Shown here piece after piece: positions 13,952-20,787 of a DNA stretch of 23,488 nucleotides. The translations under genes and the position numbers were made by a program. The stretch is from Candidatus Halomonas stercoripullorum (GTDB lineage Bacteria > Pseudomonadota > Gammaproteobacteria > Pseudomonadales > Halomonadaceae). Location of the stretch: contig DXFC01000282.1 in NCBI GenBank assembly GCA_019114645.1, forward strand, positions 1 to 23,488, in the 5' to 3' direction. Below the pieces are notes generated by a model. The model was not told the DNA's origin and did not search any database. It saw nothing but the letters and a program-made list of their open reading frames with translations. Positions within the stretch are counted from its first letter, which is position 1; each line of letters begins with the position of its first letter.

Positions 13952-16126
13952 ATGACTGAACGCGTTAATCGCCATCGCCTGCAGGTGGCCGCTGAACTGG
14001 ACCGCTTCATTAACGAGCAAGCCCTGCCTGGTACCGGCCTTGATGCCGACAGCTTCTGGGCCGGGGTCGATGCCATCTTTCATGATCTGACACCAAAGAA
14101 CCGCGAATTACTCGCTGAGCGTGATCGTCTGCAAGAGCAGCTCGACACCTGGCACCGCGAGAACCCGGGTCCGGTGCGCGACATGAGTGTGTATCGTGCT
14201 TTCCTCGAAGAGATTGGCTACCTGGTGGAAGCCCCCTCCGAGGTTCGTGTTTCGACCGCTAATGTTGACCCTGAGGTTGCTGTCCAGGCCGGTCCGCAGC
14301 TGGTAGTGCCGGTGGACAACCCCCGCTATGCACTGAATGCCGCCAACGCGCGCTGGGGCAGCCTCTACGATGCGCTTTACGGTACCGACGCCATCTCCGA
14401 AGAGGATGGTGCGGAAAAGAGTGGCGGCTACAACCCCAAGCGTGGCGAGAAGGTCATTGCCTTTGCCCGTGGTGTACTGGATCAGGCCGCACCGCTGGCC
14501 AGCGGTTCCCACAGCGATGCCGTCAAATACGTACTGAGTGGCGGCAAACTGGTCGTCACGCTTGAGAACGGCAGTGAGACCGGTCTCAAGGAGCCGGAAA
14601 AACTTGTCGGTTTCCGTGGCCAGGCGGAAAGCCCCGAGGCAATTCTGCTGGTCAACAATGGCTTGCATCTCGAAATCCAGATTGATCCGAATCATCCCAT
14701 CGGCAAGACCGACCCGGCTGGCGTCAAGGATCTGCTGGTCGAGGCTGCGCTGACGACCATCATGGACTGTGAAGACTCCGTGGCTGCAGTAGATGCCGCA
14801 GACAAGGTCAAGGTCTACTCGACCTGGCTGGGTCTGATGAAGGGCGACCTGGAAGAGCCCATTGAGAAAGGCGGCAAGAGCTTCATCCGTCGCTTGAACG
14901 CTGACCGCGATTACACCACGCCTGATGGCGGTAGTTTGACCCTGGCGGGGCGTTCGCTGATGTTCGTGCGTAACGTCGGCCACTTGATGACTACCCCGGC
15001 GATTCTGGATGCCGAAGGCAACGAACTGCCCGAAGGCATTCTCGATGGCATCGTGACCAGCCTGATTGCAATGTACGATCTCAAGAAGGGCGAGAGTGAT
15101 ACACGCAACTCGCGTGAAGGCTCGGTCTACATCGTCAAGCCGAAGATGCATGGCCCGAAGGAAGTGGCCTTCGCCAATGAGCTGTTCGGTCGTATCGAAG
15201 ACCTGCTTGGCCTGGCCCGCGATACGCTAAAAATGGGCATCATGGATGAGGAGCGTCGCACCTCGGCCAACCTCAAGGCGTCGATTGCTGAAGCCGCCTC
15301 CCGCGTGGCATTCATCAATACCGGCTTCCTTGACCGTACTGGCGACGAGATGCACACCGCCATGCAAGCAGGCCCGATGATCCGCAAGGGTGACATGAAA
15401 GGTGCCGCCTGGATCAGCGCCTACGAGCGCAACAACGTGCTGGTTGGTCTGGAGTGTGGCTTGCGTGGTCGTGCCCAGATCGGTAAGGGCATGTGGGCCA
15501 TGCCGGACCTGATGGCAGGCATGCTTGAGCAGAAAATCGCTCACCCCAAAGCCGGGGCCAACACCGCTTGGGTACCCTCGCCTACGGCGGCGACCCTGCA
15601 CGCGCTGCATTACCATCAAGTGGATGTCAGCGAAATCCAGATCGAACTGGAGGCCCAGGAGAAGCCCGATCTGCTCGACGACCTGCTCACCGTGCCGGTG
15701 GCCGAAAAGGTGGAGTGGTCTGACGCGGAGCTGCAAGAAGAGCTCGACAATAACTGTCAGGGCATCCTGGGTTATGTGGTGCGTTGGGTCGAGCAGGGTG
15801 TGGGGTGCTCCAAGGTACTCGATATCCATGATGTCGGCCTGATGGAAGACCGGGCCACACTGCGTATCTCCAGCCAGCACATTGCTAACTGGCTGCACCA
15901 CGGTGTGGTTGATGCCGAGCGTGTCCGGCAGACTCTGGAGCGCATGGCCAAGGTGGTCGACGAGCAGAACGCAGGCGACCCGAACTACACGCCGATGGCT
16001 GCGGATTACGCAGGCTCCAGTGCCTTCCAGGCCGCCAGCGACTTGATCTTCAAGGGAGTCGAGCAGCCTTCCGGTTATACCGAGCCGTTGCTGCACCACT
16101 GGCGTGCTGTGCACAAAGCCAAGTAA
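13952..16126 (+). CDS. glcB: Malate synthase G
   Basis: Cytoplasmic enzyme condensing glyoxylate with acetyl-CoA to malate, used in growth on glycolate, acetate or fatty acids. The 724-residue length is that of isoform G. Active-site residues are in place and offset by two from E. coli: R340 (MFVRNVGHLMT), the acidic MDEER near 433, C619 (GVGCSKVLDIHD) and D633 (LMEDRATLRISS). The frame is open from 13889, but the ATG at 13952 is chosen because GGAGGAGG stands 11 bases before it and MTERV begins the conserved N-terminus. No glycolate oxidase or isocitrate lyase gene is adjacent; it is a single-gene unit ending in a strong terminator. Confidence 0.96.
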   Translation: MTERVNRHRLQVAAELDRFINEQALPGTGLDADSFWAGVDAIFHDLTPKNRELLAERDRLQEQLDTWHRENPGPVRDMSVYRAFLEEIGYLVEAPSEVRVSTANVDPEVAVQAGPQLVVPVDNPRYALNAANARWGSLYDALYGTDAISEEDGAEKSGGYNPKRGEKVIAFARGVLDQAAPLASGSHSDAVKYVLSGGKLVVTLENGSETGLKEPEKLVGFRGQAESPEAILLVNNGLHLEIQIDPNHPIGKTDPAGVKDLLVEAALTTIMDCEDSVAAVDAADKVKVYSTWLGLMKGDLEEPIEKGGKSFIRRLNADRDYTTPDGGSLTLAGRSLMFVRNVGHLMTTPAILDAEGNELPEGILDGIVTSLIAMYDLKKGESDTRNSREGSVYIVKPKMHGPKEVAFANELFGRIEDLLGLARDTLKMGIMDEERRTSANLKASIAEAASRVAFINTGFLDRTGDEMHTAMQAGPMIRKGDMKGAAWISAYERNNVLVGLECGLRGRAQIGKGMWAMPDLMAGMLEQKIAHPKAGANTAWVPSPTAATLHALHYHQVDVSEIQIELEAQEKPDLLDDLLTVPVAEKVEWSDAELQEELDNNCQGILGYVVRWVEQGVGCSKVLDIHDVGLMEDRATLRISSQHIANWLHHGVVDAERVRQTLERMAKVVDEQNAGDPNYTPMAADYAGSSAFQAASDLIFKGVEQPSGYTEPLLHHWRAVHKAK

Positions 16127-16151
16127 CAACATATTTAATGTAAGTGTGTGT

Positions 16152-16179
16152 AGCGCCCCGGGTATCCGCCCGGGGCGCT
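16152..16179 (+). terminator. Intrinsic terminator of glcB
   Basis: An 11-bp perfect stem, AGCGCCCCGGG with CCCGGGGCGCT, around a six-base loop, followed by TTTGCGTT. It starts 26 bases after the glcB stop codon. Confidence 0.8.
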
Positions 16180-16190
16180 TTGCGTTATGG

Positions 16191-16206
16191 TTTACGTCAA
16201 CGTAAA
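16191..16206. promoter_or_regulatory. Perfect palindromic operator, LiuR-like
   Basis: TTTACGTCAACGTAAA is a perfect 7-bp inverted repeat around CA. From memory, it has the form of operators described for LiuR, a MerR-family regulator of branched-chain amino acid and acyl-CoA breakdown in proteobacteria. It lies between the glcB terminator and the thioesterase gene, 69 bases before that gene's start, so the thioesterase is the likely target. Confidence 0.5.
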
Positions 16207-16274
16207 GCGCCGTGGAGCGTAACGCGACAGTAAACACGCTGCCCATCGCCACAATGACAACAGGGAGCCTGAAG

Positions 16275-16688
16275 ATGACCATGATGACCGCCGCCGCCAT
16301 TGAGGATTTTCTCGATGAGGTGTTCCCTCAACGTCCGGGTACGATCGAAGGGGTCGACCGCATGCGGGCGACCATGAGCCTGGCCATCGAGGATGAGCAC
16401 CTGCGTCCTGGCTCCAGTGTTTCGGGGCCGACCATGATGGGTCTGGCCGATGTTTGCTTGTATGTGGCGATTCTGGCCCAGATCGGTCCCGAGCCGATGG
16501 CTGTGACCACGGATCTCAACTGCCACTTTCTGCGCCGTGCCCGTGGTGATCGTGATCTGATCGCCAATGCACGCATCATCAAGCTGGGTCGCCGTCTGGT
16601 GGTCGGTGAGGTGCAGCTTTTCTCGGCGGGTGATGAGCAGCCCGTGGCGCATGTCACCGCCACCTACGCCATCCCTGATTCCGACTAA
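16275..16688 (+). CDS. PaaI-family hotdog thioesterase
   Basis: A 137-residue single-hotdog-domain protein, probably an acyl-CoA thioesterase. The helix-strand signature RPGSSVSGPTMMGLADVCLYVA (residues 44-65) corresponds to the PaaI motif, with D59 at the catalytic acid position. The usual HGG is replaced by SGP, so the oxyanion arrangement differs from canonical PaaI and the substrate is uncertain. The frame is open back to a GTG at 16212, but the ATG at 16275 has GGGAGCC upstream and begins just ahead of the domain. Its stop overlaps the stop of the convergent DUF423 gene by four bases. The upstream palindrome suggests control by a catabolic regulator. Confidence 0.8.
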   Translation: MTMMTAAAIEDFLDEVFPQRPGTIEGVDRMRATMSLAIEDEHLRPGSSVSGPTMMGLADVCLYVAILAQIGPEPMAVTTDLNCHFLRRARGDRDLIANARIIKLGRRLVVGEVQLFSAGDEQPVAHVTATYAIPDSD

Positions 16689-17065
16689 GACCTTTTGTGG
16701 CGCAAGACACACACGGCAAGCGCTAACCAACCGGCAATCATCAGCACGCCGCCCAACGGCGTGATCAGGCCCAGACTGCGCATGCCGGCAAGGGCCATGA
16801 GATAAAGCGAGCCGGAGAACAGCAGTACCCCCATGGCCCACAGGCCAAGCACCAGAAACTGACCGCGCAGGGGCTGTGCGGCGCGCCAGGCCAGCACGCC
16901 AAGCATCGCCAGGGTGTGCCACATCTGATAGCGCACGCCGGTTTCGAAGGCAGCGAGTAGTCGTGTTGATAATTGCCCCTGCAGAGCATGGGCGGCGAAA
17001 GCGCCGGCGACGACTGCCAATGCGCCGGATAGCGCCACGATGCTCCACCATCCGCGCTCATGCAT
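16685..17065 (-). CDS. DUF423 family inner-membrane protein
   Basis: A 126-residue membrane protein of the DUF423 (YgdD) family, made up almost wholly of four hydrophobic helices at about residues 8-26, 45-62, 70-92 and 98-118. Hallmarks are the N-terminal GALAVVAGAFAAHAL stretch and the ending TPLGGVLMIAGWLALA. The family has no established biochemical function. The ribosome site GAGGA lies 9 bases before the ATG. It is divergent from thiS and overlaps the end of the thioesterase gene by four bases. Confidence 0.85.
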   Translation of the reverse strand: MHERGWWSIVALSGALAVVAGAFAAHALQGQLSTRLLAAFETGVRYQMWHTLAMLGVLAWRAAQPLRGQFLVLGLWAMGVLLFSGSLYLMALAGMRSLGLITPLGGVLMIAGWLALAVCVLRHKRS

Positions 17066-17167
17066 TACTGCTTTCCTCAGTTAATTTGAATGCCGCGCTA
17101 CCGTACCGCGGATGTCGTCAAGGGGCTACAATATTGGCCCACACCCTCGTCAACTGGAGAGGATGCC

Positions 17168-17368
17168 ATGCAAATTCAGCTCAACGGTGAGCTTCGCGCT
17201 TTTACCCCAGGCCTGACAGTAGCGCAACTGATTGACGAATTAGGTCTGTCCGGACGGCGTATCGCCGTAGAATGCAATGAACACATCGTGCCCAAGAGTG
17301 AGCATGGCACTACCCGGCTGGCCGATGGTGATCGTATCGAAATCGTACATGCCATCGGTGGCGGTTAG
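17168..17368 (+). CDS. thiS: Sulfur carrier protein ThiS
   Basis: A 66-residue ubiquitin-fold sulfur carrier. Its C-terminal Gly-Gly is adenylated by ThiF and converted to a thiocarboxylate that donates sulfur for the thiazole ring of thiamine. The sequence begins MQIQLNGELRAF and ends IVHAIGGG, with RIAVECNEHIVPKS in the middle, all typical; the ending has one extra Gly compared with many relatives. The ATG at 17168 follows a GGAGAGG ribosome site. It is the first gene of a thiS-thiG-trmB unit. A TACAAT -10-like hexamer occurs at 17127-17132, and no thi-box (TPP riboswitch) sequence is visible in the 100-base leader. Confidence 0.93.
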   Translation: MQIQLNGELRAFTPGLTVAQLIDELGLSGRRIAVECNEHIVPKSEHGTTRLADGDRIEIVHAIGGG

Positions 17369-17417
17369 CGTTCTGTCTGCCGCCATCTGTTTTCCGACCC
17401 CGATAAAGGCCCCAACG

Positions 17418-18215
17418 ATGACTGACTATTTCCAGGACCAGCCGCTGCGCATTGCCGGCCATGCCTTCACTTCACGCCTGTTGGTCGGTACCGGTAAATA
17501 TAAGGATTTCGACGAGACGGCAGAAGCGATTGCCGCTTCAGGTGCGGAAGTGGTCACTTTTGCCGTGCGTCGTACCAATCTTGGTCAGGAAGCCAATGAG
17601 CCCAACCTGCTGGATGTCGTACCACCGGAACGCTTCACCCTGCTGCCCAATACTGCTGGCTGCTATAACGCCAAGGATGCCGTGCGCACCTGCAAGCTGG
17701 CGCGTGAGCTACTCAATGGCCACAAGCTGGTCAAGCTGGAAGTGCTGGGCGATGACGCGACGCTCTACCCCAATGTGGTAGAGACTCTGAAAGCCGCCGA
17801 GGAGCTGGTGGCCGACGGTTTCGATGTCATGGTCTACACCAGTGATGATCCTATTGTCGCCAAGGAGCTCGAGCGCCTGGGTTGCTGTGCGATCATGCCA
17901 CTGGGTTCGCTGATCGGCTCGGGGCACGGTATCCAGAATCCGTTCAACCTGCGTCTTATCATCGAGCAGGCCCAGGTGCCGGTATTGGTGGATGCCGGTA
18001 TCGGTACGGCCTCGGATGCCGCAATGGCCATGGAGCTTGGCTGTGACGGCGTATTGCTGAACTCTGCCATTGCCCAGGCGCGGCAACCCTTGCTGATGGC
18101 AAGCGCCATGCGAAAGGCCGTCGTGGCGGGCCGCGAGGCGTTCCTTGCCGGACGTATGCCGCGCCGTCAGAGTGCTGATCCTTCCTCACCTTTTGCCGGC
18201 CGTATTAACGGTTGA
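17418..18215 (+). CDS. thiG: Thiazole synthase ThiG
   Basis: A 265-residue TIM-barrel enzyme that makes thiazole phosphate from deoxyxylulose phosphate, dehydroglycine and ThiS thiocarboxylate. The Schiff-base lysine is K106 in LVKLEVLGDD; the phosphate-binding PLGSLIGSGHGIQNP (161-175) and GIGTASDAAMAMELGCDGVLLNSAIA (195-219) loops are intact. The frame stays open upstream into thiS, but ATG 17418 gives the expected N-terminus (MTDYFQDQPLRIAG) and leaves 49 bases after the thiS stop. Downstream, trmB follows after 25 bases, likely in the same transcript. Partner genes thiF, thiO or thiH are not in the window. Confidence 0.95.
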   Translation: MTDYFQDQPLRIAGHAFTSRLLVGTGKYKDFDETAEAIAASGAEVVTFAVRRTNLGQEANEPNLLDVVPPERFTLLPNTAGCYNAKDAVRTCKLARELLNGHKLVKLEVLGDDATLYPNVVETLKAAEELVADGFDVMVYTSDDPIVAKELERLGCCAIMPLGSLIGSGHGIQNPFNLRLIIEQAQVPVLVDAGIGTASDAAMAMELGCDGVLLNSAIAQARQPLLMASAMRKAVVAGREAFLAGRMPRRQSADPSSPFAGRING

Positions 18216-18240
18216 ATTCACTGGAGCCGTAGTCAACTTC

Positions 18241-18978
18241 ATGAGTGATTCGAGTCATAACGCCACTACCGGGCCGGAAGGCCCGGATGCTCCGCTGCAC
18301 CGGCGTGGTATCAAGAGTTATGTGTTGCGGGCCGGTCGTATGACCCAGGCCCAGACCCGTGGGCTGGAAGAGATCTGGCCGCGCCTGGGGTTGAACCTGG
18401 CCGATGGCAGCCAGGACCTGGATGTGCTGTTTGGGCGTCAGGCGCCGCGAGTTGTGGAGGTCGGTTTCGGCATGGGAGCCTCTTTGATCGAGCAGGCAGA
18501 AACCCATCCTGAGACTGACTTCATCGGTATCGAGGTCCACCCGCCGGGCGTGGGTAAAGTGCTCGACGAGGCAGACAAACGCGGTTTGACGAATCTGCGC
18601 GTCTATCGTGAGGATGCCTTGGCGGTACTGGAGCAGTGTTTGCCGGAAAGCCGCATCGATACCCTGCAACTATTCTTCCCCGATCCCTGGCCCAAGAAGA
18701 AGCACCACAAGCGCCGCATTGTCCAACCGGCATTTGTCGAGCTGATCCGCACACGGCTCAAGCCAGGAGGAACGCTGCACATGGCCACAGACTGGCAGGC
18801 CTATGCCGAATGGATGGTGGAGGTAATGACAGTCGCACCGGGTTACGCCAACACGGCAACAGCCGAAACGGTGCCCTATGTGCCGCGCCCGGCGTTTCGG
18901 CCCTTGACCAAGTTCGAAGCCCGTGGCGAGCGTCTCGGGCATGGTGTATGGGACTTGATCTACCAGCGCGTCGATTAA
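18241..18978 (+). CDS. trmB: tRNA (guanine-N7)-methyltransferase TrmB
   Basis: A 245-residue SAM-dependent enzyme that makes m7G46 in the variable loop of tRNAs. Motif I is VEVGFGMGASL (residues 72-82), the acidic SAM contact IGIEVH follows at 96-100, and the family signature FFPDPWPKKKHHKRR is at 145-159. The ATG at 18241 is chosen over an upstream in-frame ATG at 18145, because the latter overlaps thiG and the domain needs no extension. Its first 20 residues are polar and variable. It forms the end of the thiS-thiG-trmB unit; thiG and trmB adjacent to each other is a common gammaproteobacterial order. Two hairpins follow the stop. Confidence 0.95.
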   Translation: MSDSSHNATTGPEGPDAPLHRRGIKSYVLRAGRMTQAQTRGLEEIWPRLGLNLADGSQDLDVLFGRQAPRVVEVGFGMGASLIEQAETHPETDFIGIEVHPPGVGKVLDEADKRGLTNLRVYREDALAVLEQCLPESRIDTLQLFFPDPWPKKKHHKRRIVQPAFVELIRTRLKPGGTLHMATDWQAYAEWMVEVMTVAPGYANTATAETVPYVPRPAFRPLTKFEARGERLGHGVWDLIYQRVD

Positions 18979-18980
18979 TT

Positions 18981-19022
18981 CCAGGCTTGTTGCCTGGTTC
19001 ACGGCCCGCTTCGGCGGGTCGT
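18981..19022 (+). terminator. Tandem hairpins ending the thiS-thiG-trmB unit
   Basis: A small CCAGGC-N5-GCCTGG hairpin (18981-18997) is followed by a 9-bp stem at 19001-19022 closed by a C(TTCG)G tetraloop, an exceptionally stable RNA loop. The tail TTGCTTTATC is only partly T-rich. It probably terminates trmB. Confidence 0.65.
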
Positions 19023-19055
19023 TTGCTTTATCGCCGCTGTAGCTGACAACAGCAT

Positions 19056-19082
19056 AAAAAAAGCGCCTCCATAGGGAGGCGC
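19056..19082 (-). terminator. Intrinsic terminator of the candidate sRNA
   Basis: GCGCCTCC-N4-GGAGGCGC forms an 8-bp perfect stem (19063-19082). On the minus strand it is followed by TTTTTTT (19062-19056), so termination is clearly oriented to the minus strand. On the plus strand no T-run follows. Confidence 0.88.
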
Positions 19083-19170
19083 AGAAGACCGTGACTAGCA
19101 ATGAGTGGGAGAAACCATGAAGGGAAACTGGCGATTCCCTGTATGGCTGTGGCGGCTCATCAACGCCACA
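19056..19170 (-). ncRNA. Candidate trans-acting small RNA
   Basis: Downstream of the minus-strand promoter at 19176-19204 the predicted transcript of about 115 nt is fully structured in sRNA style. From its 5' end: a 7-bp stem TGTGGCG/CGCCACA with a 9-base loop (19148-19170); a second hairpin with 6-bp AGGGAA/TTCCCT arms extended by a CCAT/ATGG pairing (19115-19146); about 32 unpaired bases (19083-19114) containing TTTCTCCCACTC, complementary to Shine-Dalgarno-type GGGAG sequences; and an 8-bp GCGCCTCC terminator stem with a run of seven T residues. There is no credible open reading frame and no gene immediately downstream on this strand. An alternative is a processed 3'UTR of the AEC permease mRNA. 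I do not recognise a known RNA family. Confidence 0.55.
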
Positions 19171-19175
19171 ACCTA

Positions 19176-19204
19176 AATGTAGTCCATTCTCATTAAAGCG
19201 TCAA
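19176..19204 (-). promoter_or_regulatory. Promoter of the candidate sRNA with a Fur-like site
   Basis: On the minus strand TTGACG (19204-19199) and TACATT (19181-19176) are exactly 17 bases apart. The 19 bases AATGAGAATGGACTACATT (19194-19176) span spacer and -10; their first nine bases are the classic Fur half-site AATGAGAAT, while the second half keeps only CATT. This would place an iron repressor directly over the promoter. Confidence 0.5.
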
Positions 19205-19226
19205 TCGAAATGGGAATGTTTTTTAT

Positions 19227-20144
19227 TCAGCTTCCTGCCAGGTGCAGCCATAGTGGCAAAGTGAACATGGCAAGCAGGGTCTGACTAGTAATTAACGCCG
19301 CTATCAGCTCGGCATCCCCGCCTAGCTGACGAGCCAGAATATAGGCTGACGTGGCGGTGGGCAGGGCGGCGAACAGCAGTGCCACATCGCGGCTTACCGC
19401 ATCCAGTCCTACCAACAGGGCGCAGCCCAGCACGAAGGCCGGCATCAGTACCAGTTTGATCAGGTTGGATGCCCAGACGCCGCGGTCGAAGCGTAGCAGC
19501 GCTTGAGGACGCAAGGCGACACCCACCGCAACCAGGCCGAGAGGAAGGGCGGCCCGTCCCAGCAACTCAACGGTGGATTGGCTCCAGCCGGGCAGGCCAA
19601 TGCCGGAGAGGTTAAGGACGATTCCGGCCAGGCAGGCAAGAATCAGGGGGTTACGCACCAGCGCGGCCAGACTCTTGCCCAGTCCGGAGGGGCCAAGCGT
19701 GCCGGCGGCGATGAAACAGAGCACGCACAACACGTTGACGATCGGTACCATCAGGGCCACGGCGACTGCCGCTACGGTAGCGCCGGCGGTACCGTGTAGT
19801 GCGGCGGCACCGGCAACACCCACATAGGTATTGAAGCGGATGGCACCCTGAAACACCGAGGTGAAGGCCGCCGCATCGAGTCCCAGCCTGCGCTGCATAA
19901 CCCATAACAGCCCCCCAAACACCAGAATGCCACTGAGCAGCACAAGTGCAAGACGTACCACTGGCACTTCGCTGACGTTGGCGGTAGCCAGGGTGGCGAT
20001 CAACATGGCGGGAAAGAGCAGAAAGTAGATGAGCTTTTCAAGCTGTGCCCAGAAGTCAGCTGTCGGTTGACGCAATTTACCCAGTACGACACCCAGCAGA
20101 ATCAGCAGAAACAACGGGCCTAAAGCGTCTGCGACGCCATGCAT
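19227..20144 (-). CDS. AEC family permease (auxin efflux carrier-like)
   Basis: A 306-residue inner-membrane transporter of the AEC family, with about ten hydrophobic helices in two halves. The opening LFLLILLGVVLGKLRQP and the late PTATSAYILARQLGGDAELIAALITSQTLLA segment are family hallmarks. Bacterial members export or import small carboxylates such as malate or malonate; the substrate here is unknown. The frame is open to 20216, but ATG 20144 is preferred, with an AAGGAAAA ribosome site 6 bases upstream and a normal membrane-protein N-terminus. The gene is divergent from the Sco1 pair. Its upstream region has repeated GGTTAAA elements that may bind a regulator. Confidence 0.87.
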   Translation of the reverse strand: MHGVADALGPLFLLILLGVVLGKLRQPTADFWAQLEKLIYFLLFPAMLIATLATANVSEVPVVRLALVLLSGILVFGGLLWVMQRRLGLDAAAFTSVFQGAIRFNTYVGVAGAAALHGTAGATVAAVAVALMVPIVNVLCVLCFIAAGTLGPSGLGKSLAALVRNPLILACLAGIVLNLSGIGLPGWSQSTVELLGRAALPLGLVAVGVALRPQALLRFDRGVWASNLIKLVLMPAFVLGCALLVGLDAVSRDVALLFAALPTATSAYILARQLGGDAELIAALITSQTLLAMFTLPLWLHLAGS

Positions 20145-20165
20145 AGAATTTTCCTTATTCAAAAT

Positions 20166-20224
20166 GGTTATATTTAACCAACCTTTAACCTGCGACAACG
20201 CTACACGCCAGGCCATAGGTTAAA
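20166..20224. promoter_or_regulatory. Cluster of GGTTAAA elements between divergent genes
   Basis: GGTTAAA occurs on the minus strand at 20184-20190 and 20173-20179, exactly 11 bases apart, and on the plus strand at 20218-20224. The second copy forms a GGTTA-N4-TAACC palindrome at 20166-20179. Three copies within 60 bases in a divergent promoter region suggest a regulator binding array; no regulator is adjacent and the family is unknown. Confidence 0.35.
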
Positions 20225-20277
20225 TGCTGTTAAGCTTACTCACCACCACCCTTCCAAGAAGCGCTGTATTCGCTGCC

Positions 20278-20787
20278 ATGTCCTCTGTTTTATCCAACGC
20301 CAACAAGCCTCGTTTTCCAGGTTTGCGTTTGATGATGCTGGCCACGTTGCTGACACTCAGCGTGGCGTTGTGGTACTTGTTGACGCATATGGTGCGAGGC
20401 GGCAACGATGTTGACTGGTATCCCGTGTCGTTACCCTGTGAGTTGCACCTGGCCGGCTGTCGTGCCGACCTGGGGGATGGTCGCTCTGTTTCCCTGCAGG
20501 TCGACTCTGCGGATGGCGTGCGGGCGCTGGAGCTGTTACCACTGGTAGTGCATGTAGCGGGAATGTCCGTCAGCGCGGTCAGTGTCGACTTCGTTGGCCG
20601 CGATATGGACATGGGCTTGCATCGTTTTCCGTTAAGCAAGCAGGATAATGGTCGTTTCGAGGGGGTTGGCCAGGTACCGGTCTGCACTGAGTCGGTCATG
20701 CGCTGGCAAGCGGAAGTCGTCGTAGAGACACCTGAAGGCCGGCTGGGCAGCCGATTCGATTTCACGGTGGAGCGGAGTGTGCCATGA
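20278..20787 (+). CDS. Membrane-anchored periplasmic protein paired with Sco1, unknown function
   Basis: A 169-residue protein with one N-terminal membrane anchor (about residues 17-36, LRLMMLATLLTLSVALWYLL) and a soluble periplasmic domain. That domain has two cysteines in PCELHLAGC, a DFVGRDMDMGLHRF segment with a Met-x-Met pair, and a late PVCTESVMRW. The pattern recalls YtkA/FixH-like beta-sandwich proteins found beside cytochrome oxidase assembly genes, and the Cys/Met residues would suit copper binding; this is inference from patterns, not a recognised family match. The gene overlaps the Sco1 gene by an ATGA. The start is uncertain: ATG 20224 is also in frame and neither start has a strong ribosome site. 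Confidence 0.65.
   Translation: MSSVLSNANKPRFPGLRLMMLATLLTLSVALWYLLTHMVRGGNDVDWYPVSLPCELHLAGCRADLGDGRSVSLQVDSADGVRALELLPLVVHVAGMSVSAVSVDFVGRDMDMGLHRFPLSKQDNGRFEGVGQVPVCTESVMRWQAEVVVETPEGRLGSRFDFTVERSVP

Noticed and set aside
14108..16300. Two long minus-strand frames (about 347 and 357 residues) opposite malate synthase G
   Set aside because: Antisense to glcB, whose active-site residues are intact; low-complexity composition and no ribosome sites.
16197..17051. 284-residue minus-strand frame over the thioesterase and DUF423 genes
   Set aside because: It is out of frame with DUF423 and antisense to the thioesterase, and shows no domain.
17066..17167. Possible TPP riboswitch before thiS
   Set aside because: The leader lacks the CTGAGA thi-box and the paired elements that the TPP aptamer requires.
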